64,000 nt of DNA from Stratiolaelaps scimitus (lineage: Eukaryota > Arthropoda > Arachnida > Mesostigmata > Laelapidae), in contig JABWDB010000065.1 of the NCBI GenBank assembly GCA_019614645.1, forward strand, positions 248,001-312,000, read 5' to 3'. Of this stretch, positions 1-10,503 are shown piece after piece (position 1 is the stretch's first letter; each line of letters begins with the position of its first letter). The position numbers and the translations under genes were made by a program. The notes beneath the pieces were generated by a model that did not search any database, was not told the origin of the DNA, and saw nothing but the letters and a program-made list of their open reading frames with translations.

Positions 1-409
1 CCCGTTACCTCCTGCTTTGATTGGTCCTGGACTCTCCATCCTGGATCAAATGGGCCACGGGTAGCAAGTGTATCCATCAGTTACGCTGTAGTAAATTGAA
101 CATGGAGAACGAAGCAAAATTAAGGACCATTCAGACTAATCGGACATTAAAATGGCTGTGATTATCTAATGAACTATGTGCTTTTAATTCCATCAGTGTT
201 TAATACTACATTCACTTATTGATCAAATACCGTTTAGGCTAAATGAAGACAAGCACAGTGCTTTTATCATTTGGAATACACCCCACTTGCGTAGGAATTT
301 GCACCAATATTCTAAATTGAGCTTTTATTGAAATTATTTTTTAGCCAATTTCTTCATTATCGAGCCCGAGAGGAGCGGGCAGAAAAGGAAGTTTATTCTT
401 CGGTAGTAC
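1..409 (+). other. Last codons and 3' flank of an array gene copy that starts outside the window
   Basis: The first 20 bases match the final codons and TGA of the array gene (stop at 18-20). The following bases match the 3' flank of the intact copies, including the 'aatcggacattaaaatggctgtgatt' block split across the flank and the 'ttcttcattatcgagccc' motif near 350. The match stops abruptly near 409, where the sequence jumps back into the middle of a gene copy. This shows the array continues to the left of the window. Confidence 0.75.
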
Positions 410-550
410 TACCAATTTGACTGGTCGTTTCTTGAAGGGTTCGGCGTGGCAGTGGCTCATTGCGTCCTGCAGTCGGCCAATGGCGGCCCACCTCTAGACG
501 GAGATTATCTCATACACACTATAAAACATGTCCGTTACCTCCTGCTTTGA
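410..550 (+). pseudogene. 5'-truncated copy of the array secreted-protein gene
   Basis: Forty-six codons plus TGA match residues 159-204 of the intact paralogues, including the conserved FDW, AHCVL and PLDGDYLIHTIK blocks, with no frame break. There is no start codon, signal peptide or promoter upstream. The sequence before it is the 3' flank of the previous copy, so the fragment was produced by a recombination or deletion joint at about 408-412. The joint shares a CTAC-like microhomology with both parents. It is probably not expressed as a protein. Confidence 0.85.
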
Positions 551-1481
551 TTGTCCCTGGACTCCTCATCCTGGCATCGACTTGGTCACATGCAGCAAGC
601 GTATCCATCTGCTACGCTGCAGTAAATTCAATACGAGAAACGAAGCAAAGTCATTCAGACTAATCGGACATTAAAATGGCTGTGATTGTTTTTTTGAACT
701 ATGTGATTTTAGCGCATTTCTTCATTATCGAGTCCGAAAGGAGCGGACAAAAAAGAAGGAAGTTTATCCTTCGGTAGTGACTATGGCTGAAGGAGTTATG
801 TTAGTTCTGAGGGGACGATGCAGTATTTTCATGTAAAATTCTATGCGATGGTATTGATACCATGACCACGAACAGAGGTCAAAGTTGAGCTTGTGGTAAT
901 GGAACAGGCAATGTGACTAATAACTAGCAATTTGAAACATAATAGTGGTATAAATGTATGCCTCTCAGCCCACAATCCTCTAATATCGGGATTATGGCCT
1001 CAGTGTGCTGGCACTCTTAATGTTGACTCTTGATTTCACGTTCGTCGTTTAGATCAGCTGTTTGGGGATTGTCTTTCAGAGTTCCTAATGTACACTGAGT
1101 AAGTTATTGGTCTGAAGTGTAATATGGCACGACCCTTATGGTGTTGCAACAGTGCCTTTAGTGATATACATTGATCCGTCCTCTCCTTAAGGTGAGTCAC
1201 ATGTCTCAATCTGTTTGGTTATAATTATCCATTTCCTGTAATATAATTAATTAAGTTTAATAATCGTTAGGATATTGTTGAATAAATTACCGAAGAATTG
1301 AATACAACTCGTAATTAAGAGTGAAGGGTGTTTTCACCTTCTTCAGCTGTTCCTGGTCCTCTCCAACCATATTCTATAGTCACTTGTTATTGATAGGATC
1401 TACCTTTCCGTGTATCTTATTTCGTGACACGTATCATTGTTATGACCTATGATATCAATAATAGTGACATTATTATTATGA
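551..1481. other. Array 3' flank, no gene
   Basis: This stretch aligns by eye with 9422-10330 and 23444-24260 (shared blocks around 'atcgggattatggcctcag', 'gatcagctgtttgggg' and 'gtgttgcaacagtgcctt'). It has no open frame with coding character. It is the spacer downstream of the gene and shows how diverged the units are outside the converted tract. Confidence 0.6.
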
Positions 1482-1623
1482 GGTTAAGGTTAAAAGTTCT
1501 ATTGATGTATCAAAGGAACTGCAGTTTTACGATGGTTAAATTCTCATATATGTCACGTTGCGAAACTCGAACCTGCGGCCTCTGGCTTTTTGTAGCCAGA
1601 GACTTAACCACCGTCCAGGCCAC
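1482..1623 (-). repeat. SINE-A copy (tRNA-derived SINE)
   Basis: Read on the minus strand, it begins 'gtggcctggacggtggttaag', like a Pol III A box. An anticodon-like stem follows (ctctggct/agccagag), then a B box (GGTTCGAGTTTC) and a tRNA-unrelated tail with a 'ccttaacc' end. Copies with the same order lie at 10334, 24263, 40664, 45956 and 55226. The body matches other copies rather than a functional tRNA, so this is a SINE. Confidence 0.75.
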
Positions 1624-1929
1624 TGCACTTACGCAGGTGTTCTGAGGAAGTCGATTGGTTTCTCAGAGATCGCATTGGGTACCGGAATTGGCGATTCAAC
1701 CTTGAAGCTGTGCATATATAGAGAGTGAAACTCCAACGGGAATCCGCATCGTCTCGGGCGATCTGCATTCTGGTCCGATGGATGGGCTAGCTCCCAGAGA
1801 TCTGGACTGACTCACTGCCAACGTTTAACGTCTACGGTACTGCTCTTGCCATTGCTTCATAAGACGGAGCTGCCAGAGACCTATCAGCTGTGCAGTCGTC
1901 ACTCTGACCCCAATTCTTTAAATTAAGTT

Positions 1930-2256
1930 CTTAATGAGGTAAGGTGGTCTACCCTTCCGGTCCTTCAGAACATAAATCAGAAGTTCATTTAGTTGGGGCT
2001 CCCGTTGAGTGCTTTCAGGACCGGCAGCATACACTTGAATGGCTTTACTGGTATCAGGGTTGTAGGCCAGATTGCTACCACAGTACGGCCGCACCTCAAC
2101 AAATTTTGGTGGAGAGCCACATACACTGAAATGGTGGCTTGCGGCAACAAGGCGATAAAACAAGTCCGTCATGACCTAAATCAGAAGTTCATTTAGTTGG
2201 GAAACCCGTTGAGTGGCTTCAAGGCCGACGGCATAAATTTGAACGGCTTTGGCGAT
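1930..2256. repeat. Array spacer block, partly duplicated in tandem
   Basis: A block containing 'ttcatttagttggg', 'cccgttgag' and 'gccgacggcata' occurs at about 1985-2065 and again at 2187-2262. Related blocks lie at 8045-8305, 12560-12775 and 26480-26735. It is noncoding on both strands. The short ORFs here are not shared between copies, so I treat it as a repeat of unknown origin. Confidence 0.6.
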
Positions 2257-2654
2257 ATCACTAGCCACGCAGTGAGAAATGGAAGGGAAATAGAAAACTC
2301 TCAACAAGAACCACGAATCAAACCAAGAATGCCTCAACATAATACTTAACCGCGTACAAGTATATATCATTCCGAAATTTACCGACACACCCTGTATTCA
2401 ATATTCCTCAATAAAAATACATCATCGGAGGGTGACATATCTCTCTGATACTAGCACCTTTCAGCTCTTGTCTGCCTGTACAACTGAACTGCTCCCTAGA
2501 TTCGACGAGCTATTCAGGCTATTAGTTGGCCCTGGGCAAGAATCGGTGTCCTCACTGATGTGTCATTATTATTCTAAACTGTTTTATTTAAATACTAACA
2601 CATTATGATCTTACTTTGCTCTACTCAGCGCAACATTACGGAATGATTATCACA

Positions 2655-4905
2655 ACACAATAATGATTCCACTCCTCCAGCTACAGCTCCAGCTCGTCCC
2701 CTCCTGGCTACCGTTAAGCCCCGCCCTTCCCCATGAGCCCCGCTCCCACCACTGCCCCCCACGAGGCCACTGCCGCCGAGGTCGCCAATCCTGTTGCGAT
2801 TCAGATTTGCCCGGCGTAGCCTTAGTGGGCACATGACGGTGCAGCACCCGGAGGTCCGCTTGGTGCCTCAGCCACGTCACCCACCTCAACCGCGGCCCTG
2901 CGCGACGCTCGTGTCTTCAGTGCTGTCCCAAAGGCCGTGCGATCCCTGGTTGCGGTGACCCTCATGCATGTCCTCCAGGGAGATAAGGTACAGGTAAAGG
3001 TAAAGCTTTATTGATGTATATCCTTGCCGATGCCCGACAAGGGAGACACAACCGCTCCCTCCCGGCGGTGGTTCGGGGAAACCTGGCGACCTTCTGTGCC
3101 GGGCCGCGCTTGCGTCATCACTACCCCCCAGGCCTCGCACACCGTCCAAGGACACGGGCCAGACTGCTGCGCGAATCGCGTCGCTGAAACTCTTCGAGGC
3201 CATCAACCGATTGATGAGGTTTGTGTGGATGTTGCATCTTCCCCCCAAGTTCGTCCGCCGGTACCCCCGGCGTTGCGACCCACACTCTTTGGTGCCCGCC
3301 CCATCGCTCTCAACAAGAAGGATGGCTCGACGTGTCCCATTGCCCCCTCCAGCTCGAGCTGTCGCCTGGCCGCTAAGATAGCATGGGCCAACTTGAGGGA
3401 CACGCTCGTCACCCTAGTCGGCCCAAACCAGTTGGAGTGCGGCCAGCCGTCTGTGACTGAGGTCGTGGCTCATGCGGCTCGCGCTTTTACCTACGTACGC
3501 CCCTGCCCTGGTCAAGCTAGATTTTTGCGACTCTTTCAACGGTCCGCCGGGACCTCGACCTCGAGCGGTCGCGTCTGACGTCCAGCGAGCACTCGACTAC
3601 GAGCGGCCCAGCGGCCTCGCTCTCAACCCTGCGAAGTGCGAGGTCTTGGATCCTGCCCCGACCTCCACTGCTTGTTCCCAAGTTGCCGCATCACCCCGAG
3701 GTCGTCACTTGGACTCGTCGGCACCCCTCTCACGAATGGGGCTATCCGGCCCCTCCTCGACCGTTGCCTCGAGAGGACTTCGGTGATGTTCGAGCGACTG
3801 CCTCTGCTGGGAGCTCACTATGGGCTCTTCCTACCTCGGTCTTCCTTCTCGGCGGCGCGCACGCAGCACTTGCTCAGGGTCAGCCCAGCCAGCACCGAGG
3901 CCTCTGCCCTTCACGTCTTTGACGATATGGTGCAGGACGCCCTTAAGCCGATCCTCAATCTCCAACTTCCTCAGTGAGCGGCGTCGCAGGTTACCCTGCC
4001 GGTCCGCTTCGGTGGCCTCGGCATCCAGTGTTCACCGCCTGGCTGACATTTGCTACGCCGCATCTCTTAGGTTGGCCCCCCACGCTCCTCCTGCTCGATG
4101 TTCTCCCCCAGTTCTCCGCCTCCCATGAAGGTGCCCTTGACCAGACGGGCATCCGGAAGCGGGTGTAGTCTGATGTGCTAAACGAGGAGCGGCGGAATTC
4201 CCTCCTGTGCTCAGCTCTACACGTCGCTGACAAAGCTCGCCTCCGCACGGTCGACCGAGGTGGTGCGGGGCATGGCTCCATGTGCTGACCTCCTCGTTTT
4301 TTGGAACTGACGACGGTGACCTCTATCTCCAGTGTGAGCCTCCGCCTCGGGACCGCTGTGATTGCGGCCTACAGATGCGACCGTTGCGGAGACCCTGTCG
4401 CCACGGCCTATCGTGCGAGCTCAGCGCCGGTTGCCATGTGCGTCACGCGACGTTTAATGACACGCTGGTGAGGTCCCTCTTCTCAGCCGGTATCCCTTAC
4501 ACAAGAGAGCCGCAGGGCCTCGACTCTACGGACAGGCGCCGCCGTAGCGTCCTCATCCTCATCCCCCACCACCTAGGCCAGCACACAGTTTGGGGCGACA
4601 CGGTGGTTGACACCTTAGACACTGTGTAACCACGCCCAGCTACGGAAATACGCCGCCCTCCAGGCAACTCACCTTTTTTTCCCTTGTTGCCTTCGAAACC
4701 CCAGGCGGCTACGGCCCCCTCACTGCTAACATCCTCGAAAGAATCTACCACAGGCTAATCAGAGCCACCGGGAACAAGCGCGCACTACCCTTCCTTCTGT
4801 AGCACCTCTCCCTAGCTGCACAGGGAGGCAATACCATCGGCTCCCTCGGGATCATGGCGGCTTGGCCTGACGGCACCCTGTCCCCGACTGCTTCTACGAT
4901 TAATG
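2655..4905 (+). pseudogene. Degenerate RLE-type non-LTR retrotransposon (array copy 1)
   Basis: Broken frames read in order as a non-LTR reverse transcriptase and a C-terminal endonuclease. At 3260-3480 there is the 'FGARPIALNKKDG' and 'AAKIAWANL' region before the RT core. At 3590-3650 there is a 'GLALNPAKCEV' block that normally follows the RT catalytic YxDD motif. At 4282-4629 a Cys/His-rich segment is followed by 'DTLVRSLFSAGIP', 'EPQGLD' and 'DTVVDTL', resembling the restriction-like endonuclease of R2/R4/Hero-type LINEs. The RPDG-type catalytic motif is degraded (RRSV). Many frameshifts and stops make it inactive. Clade assignment is by recollection only. Confidence 0.7.
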
Positions 4906-7017
4906 TATATTTACGATTTGTTTTACTAATCTATATATATTTTCTTAGCCCATCGTTTGTTTCGTTAACTTATATCACTAGCTGAAATATAGCTGATATA
5001 GTTCACAATGATTTCAACTTGCTAATCCAGCTATGCAGTGCAACTTATGGTCACCACCTCTATATGCTCATAGCGTCTTTAACCAGATTTGGCGCACAAA
5101 TGAATTCATATGTACGATCACCTTACTCCAACGTTGTATACTCCACAATACAATTACTATTGGCATTCTTGCTGCCACTTTAAATACTAATATTAGTACT
5201 ATTATTTATAATTATTGTCATTATCGTGGTCATCATTACCATCAGAGACATCCGAGCTAACCGAGTCATTTGGCGCTCACTGCGTCAGTCATCACTTCGC
5301 CGTATCGACTCGGTAAGCCCCGTTGATCCTTCGCAGAAAGTTACCTGGAAACGACTTCGGTGATAATGCTTGTAATTTACTACTTAAATTTCTATCCCAA
5401 TGTCCTCCTTTAACGATAACACTTTTGTCTGTAGTTCTCTTAACCTGATTCTCTATGCTCATGACCGGTGCGGCTTCACCAGTGGGCCGAATCTTTCTGA
5501 ACGGATTTCCACGGCCAATTACGACCCAGCTGAGATTGATAGACGGCTCACTGCTAATTGTCTAGTAATGAACACTTCAAAATGTGTCTCTGCCCAACTA
5601 TATCTTGGACTATATCTTGCCGCTGACTGACTATATCTGACTATATCTGACTATATCTTTACTATATCTTGCCGCACTAGTGCATGAATGAAATAAAGAT
5701 GTGATGTTTTATAGCTAATATAAATTATGTAATATATAATATTTTGCACAAAGAAGAGCTGTGTTTCTTAATGTGTAAAATACTTAGAAGCAATAATGAA
5801 AGATCTGAGTTTGAATGTGATTTAGGGACCGAAATAAAAATTGAGATCAATATAATAATATAATGTCAATTATATGACTAGATGAATGCGTACAATTGTG
5901 GCAATGTTCTCAACTCTGCAATATGCGAAACTGTGTTTTGTTTCGCATACACAGAATCCTCGTCAGAAAATTAACCTCGGTGAACCGTCATCGCCCCCTC
6001 TGAGTCCAAAGCGGCTCTTCAACGGGAGACTTCACCTTCGCATCATCGTTTGCACATTGAAAACGTAATAATAATTAATTGGCTGAATTTGAAGTAACGT
6101 CTTTGATTTTCCCGACTCGACGTCTATCACTAAGAAAAGATCAAGTAACAACGACAGAACAAGTACAACTAGTGCATTAGGAGTTATCTTATATTAAAGG
6201 CTGTTAAGAGTTAATCTGAGGACAAATCAACCACCTGCAAATAATAGAATACCAATTTCCGACAAGTTGTGCGAGCGAAATTATTCCACATTGAAGGACC
6301 CTCCAAGGCGATAAACATAAGTATGGTTTCTCCTGCTCTATGAGTCCCTTGGGGATCACCGATGATTGTTTTGCTTGGCCTCTACATCAACGCTTCTCAT
6401 GAACATTTGCGATGTGTGGTATAGACCAGTCGAACTGCCTTGATTTGACCAATCTTCTATATATCTGATTTAATTTCTGCTAACTCATCATAACGCCAGC
6501 GGCCCTTGCACTGGCTTCGAAAGCGAAACTAAATATTATACCAGGTTAATCAATGAAGCCTTAGACCAGCGGATGTTGTCTTGTTACAACATTACCTAAT
6601 TGGCCGAGAATTACCACGGATTTCCAGAACGACTAACTCGAGACCGTTCGTGAGGTTACTGGAGAGCCTCCCCCATCTGTGACCGTTCGTTTTTTTACAT
6701 GACTCTGTATTCTGATGATACGCCCGGCGTCACTGGCGGGCCGGATATTTCTGATTTCATTTACAGTGATAATCATGACCTATCTGTGATTCAGAAATGC
6801 AAATTGTCTATCAATATCTATCTCCAGATTTCATGGTTCATTACTATAGCAATGCGACACCTAGGCCGACGGTGCTTGTGTCGGTATGCAACACGGTAAA
6901 ACGGCCGGCTTCGAACTTAACCAACACCGGTCTACTAGCCACCAAACTTGTGAAGTCCTCGAACGAGACGTCACACGCCACCAATCCCCACAAACTCTGT
7001 AGACTATTTTAACGTCG
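4906..7017. other. Array inter-element DNA, no gene
   Basis: This segment has counterparts at 20750-21720 and 35986-37305. The block at 5820-6260 ('gtggcaatgttctcaactctgc' region) recurs at 21000-21400, and part of it at 40820-41060. A short tandem run of 'tgactatatc' units lies at about 5612-5665. The short ORFs in it are not conserved between copies. Nothing here looks coding. Confidence 0.5.
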
Positions 7018-7985
7018 AGCTCAACAGTGCCACGATTGCGATGTATCTCTTGACGAATGGAAGGAAGAGCTTGCTTATCCAAGGAATCATCGAGTGGGGG
7101 CCAATGAAGCCTTGTCCAGAGTGGCGGAGTGGATGGACGATTACCACCTGGCACGGCGCCAGACAAGAAATCTCTATTTAACAGGCAGAAGAAGGAGAAG
7201 GGGAATCATTCTGGACCTCCGGGGTTACCCGATTGGGATCACGAATGAGGCCAGGTACCTGGGATTTCAGCTCGACACTGGTCTGACAGGCAATGCTCAG
7301 GTCAGGAAGGTCAAAAAAGGCATGTCAGGTAGCATCCAACATCGCGAAAATCCTTTCCAAGGTAGGAAGTGCCTCTAAGGGCAACAGGCGTTTGTTGGCC
7401 TCGGTGGATGAATCGATGGCTATGTATGCTGCCTCCGTTTGGGCCGACAAGGCACTGCGAAGCAATGCCAACAGGCAACTCCTACGGGATGCTCAAAGGC
7501 CACTGGCAATTCGAACGTGCCGAGCATACAGGACCGTCTCCACAGAGGCTCTCCTGGTCTTGTCCGGAATGCTCCCCTGGGATCTTCTGGCGAGTGAGAG
7601 AGGAGAACACTACCTGGATGGCGACGTGGATCTTATGAGAGCTAAGAAGGCCACGTTAAACCGGTGGAAAGAGGAGTGAACCCAGGCCCAACCGGTCCAC
7701 AAACTGAAGGGCGCCTACACCAAACTCATGGTCCCTGATCTCCTAAGGTGGTAGGATTTCAAGGACTGACAACTAAGCTACTGGGTGGTCTGCATCAGAT
7801 AGGGTGGGCCCCCTCGCATATCTGTGTTTTGTGTTCCTCTGGAGCTGTAGATGACGTTGCATAGACCCTGCTTGAATGTACTCCTCTGCAGGTGGAGAGA
7901 ATGACGCGTCTGGTGGAAGTGGGATCAGGCTGGAGAATGCCAGGTAAAGATCATTTAACTCTCCGGGACAGAATGGTCAGATCGC
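7018..7985 (+). pseudogene. R1-clade LINE remnant (RT C-terminal region)
   Basis: Two overlapping frames give the region after the R1-type reverse transcriptase core: 'LSRVAEWMDDYHL', 'ARYLGFQLD', then 'KGNRRLLASVDESMAMYAASVWA' (quoted in part) and 'LLVLSGMLPWDL'. A 'CVLCSSGAVDD' zinc-knuckle-like segment follows near 7830-7860. The N-terminal endonuclease and RT core are absent and the frame shifts near 7300. It is a relative of the copies at 10504-12332 and 24433-26261 but is on the opposite strand and more diverged. Confidence 0.75.
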
Positions 7986-8044
7986 AGAGTCTGGGAGGGG
8001 GAGGATAGGGCGTTTGGGGGGGGGGGTATATGCGGTTCGATAAA

Positions 8045-8305
8045 TGTAGTTCTTGTGAGGTAAGGTGATCTACTTATACGTTCTGCTTCATACAGGCTTT
8101 TTTCAATGCCCGCAAAGAGCCACATACAGTGAGATGGTGGCTTGCAGCAAGAAGGCAATGAAATCAGTCCTTCATGACTTAAATCAAAAATAAAAAGTTC
8201 ATTTAGTTGGGGGTTTCGTTGAGTGCCTTCAGGGCCGACGGCATACACTTGAACGGCTTTTGGCGGTATCAGGGTTGCAGTCCAGATTGCTGCCACAGTC
8301 ATAAA
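8045..8305. repeat. Array spacer block
   Basis: It matches 1930-2256, 12560-12775 and 26480-26735, including 'cttgtgaggtaaggtg', 'catacagtgagatggtggc', 'ttcatttagttggggg' and 'cagattgctgccacagt'. Here it lies just upstream of the gene rather than downstream, so unit order is not strictly kept in this part of the array. Confidence 0.6.
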
Positions 8306-8424
8306 TTTGCTGTACGGAGCATGAAGACTTTTGCACCTCCAGTAATGTTTTTCGCACGCTTTCTCAGTCCGCACTCAAAAAGAAAAGAGGTTGACGGGAG
8401 ACAAGCGCGCAGGCTCTTTCGTTC

Positions 8425-8575
8425 AGAAGCGTCTTTCTCTCGCTGTGCAAAGGAGCAAAGGCATCCCATCACAACGAGATGACCATGACGGCCTCGGCCT
8501 GTCCCCCACCACGTCACCGATTATTGTCCTTCTTAAGACACACAATAATATGAAATAAATATTCCGCTTGTGCTT
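8425..8575 (+). repeat. RLE LINE 3' tail fragment upstream of the gene
   Basis: It resembles the 3' end of the RLE LINE ('ctgtgcaaaggagcaaagg', 'gatgaccatgacggcctcg', then 'acacacaataatatgaaata'). Equivalent fragments lie at 22485-22625, 37815-37905, 38225-38345 and 39618-39790. In front of the three intact genes it ends about 200-230 bp before the start codon. Confidence 0.6.
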
Positions 8576-8730
8576 AGATAATAGTATGGTTGAATAGGTG
8601 ACCAAGTAAAATTTCGTCATCAATCAAATCTTTAGTGAAGATGTTTGCTCAGTCCTCTCTTTGAGGCAGGTGTGTTGACCCATCTGCTGCGTAAGAATTG
8701 TTGAAGCCCTGCAATAACCTATGGGGCCAT

Positions 8731-8769
8731 TATAGTACCGACTTGTCCAAAAGCGAATCTCATTCAGTT
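8731..8769 (+). promoter_or_regulatory. Core promoter of array gene copy 1 (TATA-like element and initiator)
   Basis: A TATAGTA sequence (8731) lies 35 bp before the A of a TCAGTT arthropod-type initiator (8764-8769). The initiator is 43 bp before the start codon. The same two elements occur at identical spacing in the other two intact copies, in otherwise diverged flanks. That supports function, but the TATA spacing is a little longer than usual and no transcript start has been seen. Confidence 0.5.
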
Positions 8770-8806
8770 ACAATTATATTCCAGTAAAGGCAAGCACACA
8801 CCGGTC

Positions 8807-9421
8807 ATGCTGCTCGTAATGAGACTCGTTCAAGTGCTAACCATTTGGTTGTTCATTATACAACCACTACTGTTGGAATACGTCGAATGTAAGAACAAAA
8901 AGCCAATTGGGTCGAAGCGTTCACAGCAATTTCTCGAATCGCCGTTTAATCCCTGCGGAGAGAGCCGTCTTCTCAACCCCGTTGAAGCTGTGAAAGCACA
9001 CGCGCTTGCAACGAAGATTTTTGCTTCGTGCGGTAAAGACCTAGTTCTCCGGTACGCGCAAGCATTCAACATACCTGCAACAGCGCTCTACCCTCTAAGC
9101 AAACTCCTGTGCATTGGTGTTCATTTGCTCTACAGCTACTTTTCAGAAAATGCTGCAAATCCGCACAGACTCAGTAAAAGCCAAATACCCGGACCCATGC
9201 TTAATGTTTCCCAAACGATGCTCCACTCTCTAAAACTCAGTGGTAAGTTGGTTGTCGTGCCCCTAGGCGACGGCAAGTCCTACCAATTTGACTGGATGTT
9301 TCTTGAAGGGTTCGGCGTGGCAGTGGCTCATTGCGTCCTGCACTCGGCCAATGGCGGCCCACCTCTAGACGGAGATTATCTCATACACACTATAAAACAT
9401 GTGCGTTACCTCCTGCTTTGA
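8807..9421 (+). CDS. Array secreted protein, copy 1 (unknown function)
   Basis: An intronless gene of 204 codons. Residues 1-27 form a signal peptide: a basic start (MRL), a hydrophobic core to about residue 23, and a likely cleavage near VEC at 26-28. The mature part has cysteines at 28, 50, 75, 102 and 176, shared by all three copies. The best-conserved blocks are residues 42-55 (ESPFNPCGESRLL) and 186-197 (PLDGDYLIHTIK). There is no further membrane segment. I recognise no domain. The start is the first ATG after the initiator and is shared by all copies. An ATTAAA signal lies at 9541. Paralogues are at 22829 and 38562. Copy 1 differs from copy 2 at about 43 residues with no indel, which argues for selection on the protein. 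It is probably secreted. Confidence 0.8.
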   Translation: MLLVMRLVQVLTIWLFIIQPLLLEYVECKNKKPIGSKRSQQFLESPFNPCGESRLLNPVEAVKAHALATKIFASCGKDLVLRYAQAFNIPATALYPLSKLLCIGVHLLYSYFSENAANPHRLSKSQIPGPMLNVSQTMLHSLKLSGKLVVVPLGDGKSYQFDWMFLEGFGVAVAHCVLHSANGGPPLDGDYLIHTIKHVRYLLL

Positions 9422-10333
9422 TTTTCCCTGGACTCCTCATCCTGGAATCGACTTGGTCACATGCAGCAAGCGTATCCATCTGCTACGCTGTAGTAAATTC
9501 AGTACGACAAACGAAGCAAAGTCATTCAGACTAATCGGACATTAAAATGGCTGTTGTTTTTTTTTGAACTATGTGATTTTTGCCCATTTCTTCATTATCG
9601 AGCCCCAAAGGAGCGGGCAGAAAAGAAGGAAGTTTATCCTTCGGTAGTGACTATGGCTGAAGTAGTTATGTTAGTTCTGAAGGGACGATGCAGTATTTTC
9701 ATGTAAAATCCTATGCGATGGTATTGATACCGTGAACGCGAACACAGGTCAAAGTTGAGTTTTTGCTAATGGAACAGGCAATGTGACTAATAACTAGCAA
9801 TTTGAAGCATAATAGTGGCATAAAGGTATGCCTCTCAGTCCACAATCCTCTAATATCCGGATTATGGCCTCAGTGTGCTGGCACACTTAATGTTGCATTT
9901 TGATTTCGCGTTCATCGTTTAGATCAGCTGTTTGGGGTTTGCCTTTCACAGTTCCTAACGTGCACTGAGTAGGTTATTGGCCTGAACGTGTAATGTGGCA
10001 CGGTCCTCATGGTGTTGCAACAGTGCCTTGAGTGATATACATTGATCCGTCCTTTCCTTAAGGTGAGCCACATGCCTCAATCTGTTTGACTATAATTATT
10101 CATTTTCGGCAATATAATTAATTAAGATACAACTAGATATATTAATTAAGATTGATAATTATTAGGATTATATTATTGAATATATAAATGATGAACTGAA
10201 TACAACTCGTAATTAGTAAAAGGTGTTTTCACTTTCTTCATCTCTTCATGGTCCTCTTCTTCCATACTCTACAACCACTGGTTAATGATAGAATCATTGT
10301 CACAACCTATGATATCAATGAGAAGTGACATTA
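9422..10333. other. Array 3' flank of copy 1, no gene
   Basis: It is homologous to 551-1481 and 23444-24262. From 9890 to 10201 it differs from the unit-2 sequence by scattered substitutions and an A/T-rich indel near 10125-10190. From 10202 onward the two units are almost identical. A possible ATTAAA polyadenylation signal for the gene is at 9541-9546. Confidence 0.6.
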
Positions 10334-10411
10334 TCATATATGTTACATTGCGGAACTCGAACCTACGACCTTTAGCTTTGTACAGCCATAGAATTTGCCG
10401 TTCAGGCCACC
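10334..10411 (-). repeat. SINE-A copy, tRNA-like head only
   Basis: The minus strand reads from 'gtggtggcctgaacgg' (A-box side) through a B box ('aggttcgagttccgcaatg'). The 3' body present at 1482 is largely missing. It has the same position in the array unit as the copy at 1482-1623. Confidence 0.65.
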
Positions 10412-10503
10412 ACACTGACGCTCGTGTACAGAGGAAGTCGATTGGTTGCCCAAAGATCGTATTGGGTAGCGGCATTGGCGGTTCAAATTTGAATGTATGC
10501 CTG

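Noticed and set aside
1545..1623. tRNA gene
   Set aside because: The A and B boxes are part of SINE-A. The cloverleaf is incomplete, a SINE body follows and several copies exist.
8830..9072. Minus-strand 80-codon ORF inside the gene (also at 22852)
   Set aside because: It is a shadow of the sense gene. It is absent as an open frame in copy 3 and has no features of its own.
9331..9534. Conserved 60-100 codon plus-strand ORFs overlapping the 3' end of every array gene (also at 460, 23353, 39086)
   Set aside because: They lie in another frame of the secreted-protein gene and mostly start at TTG. Their conservation follows from the duplicated gene and they diverge and lose length in the flank.
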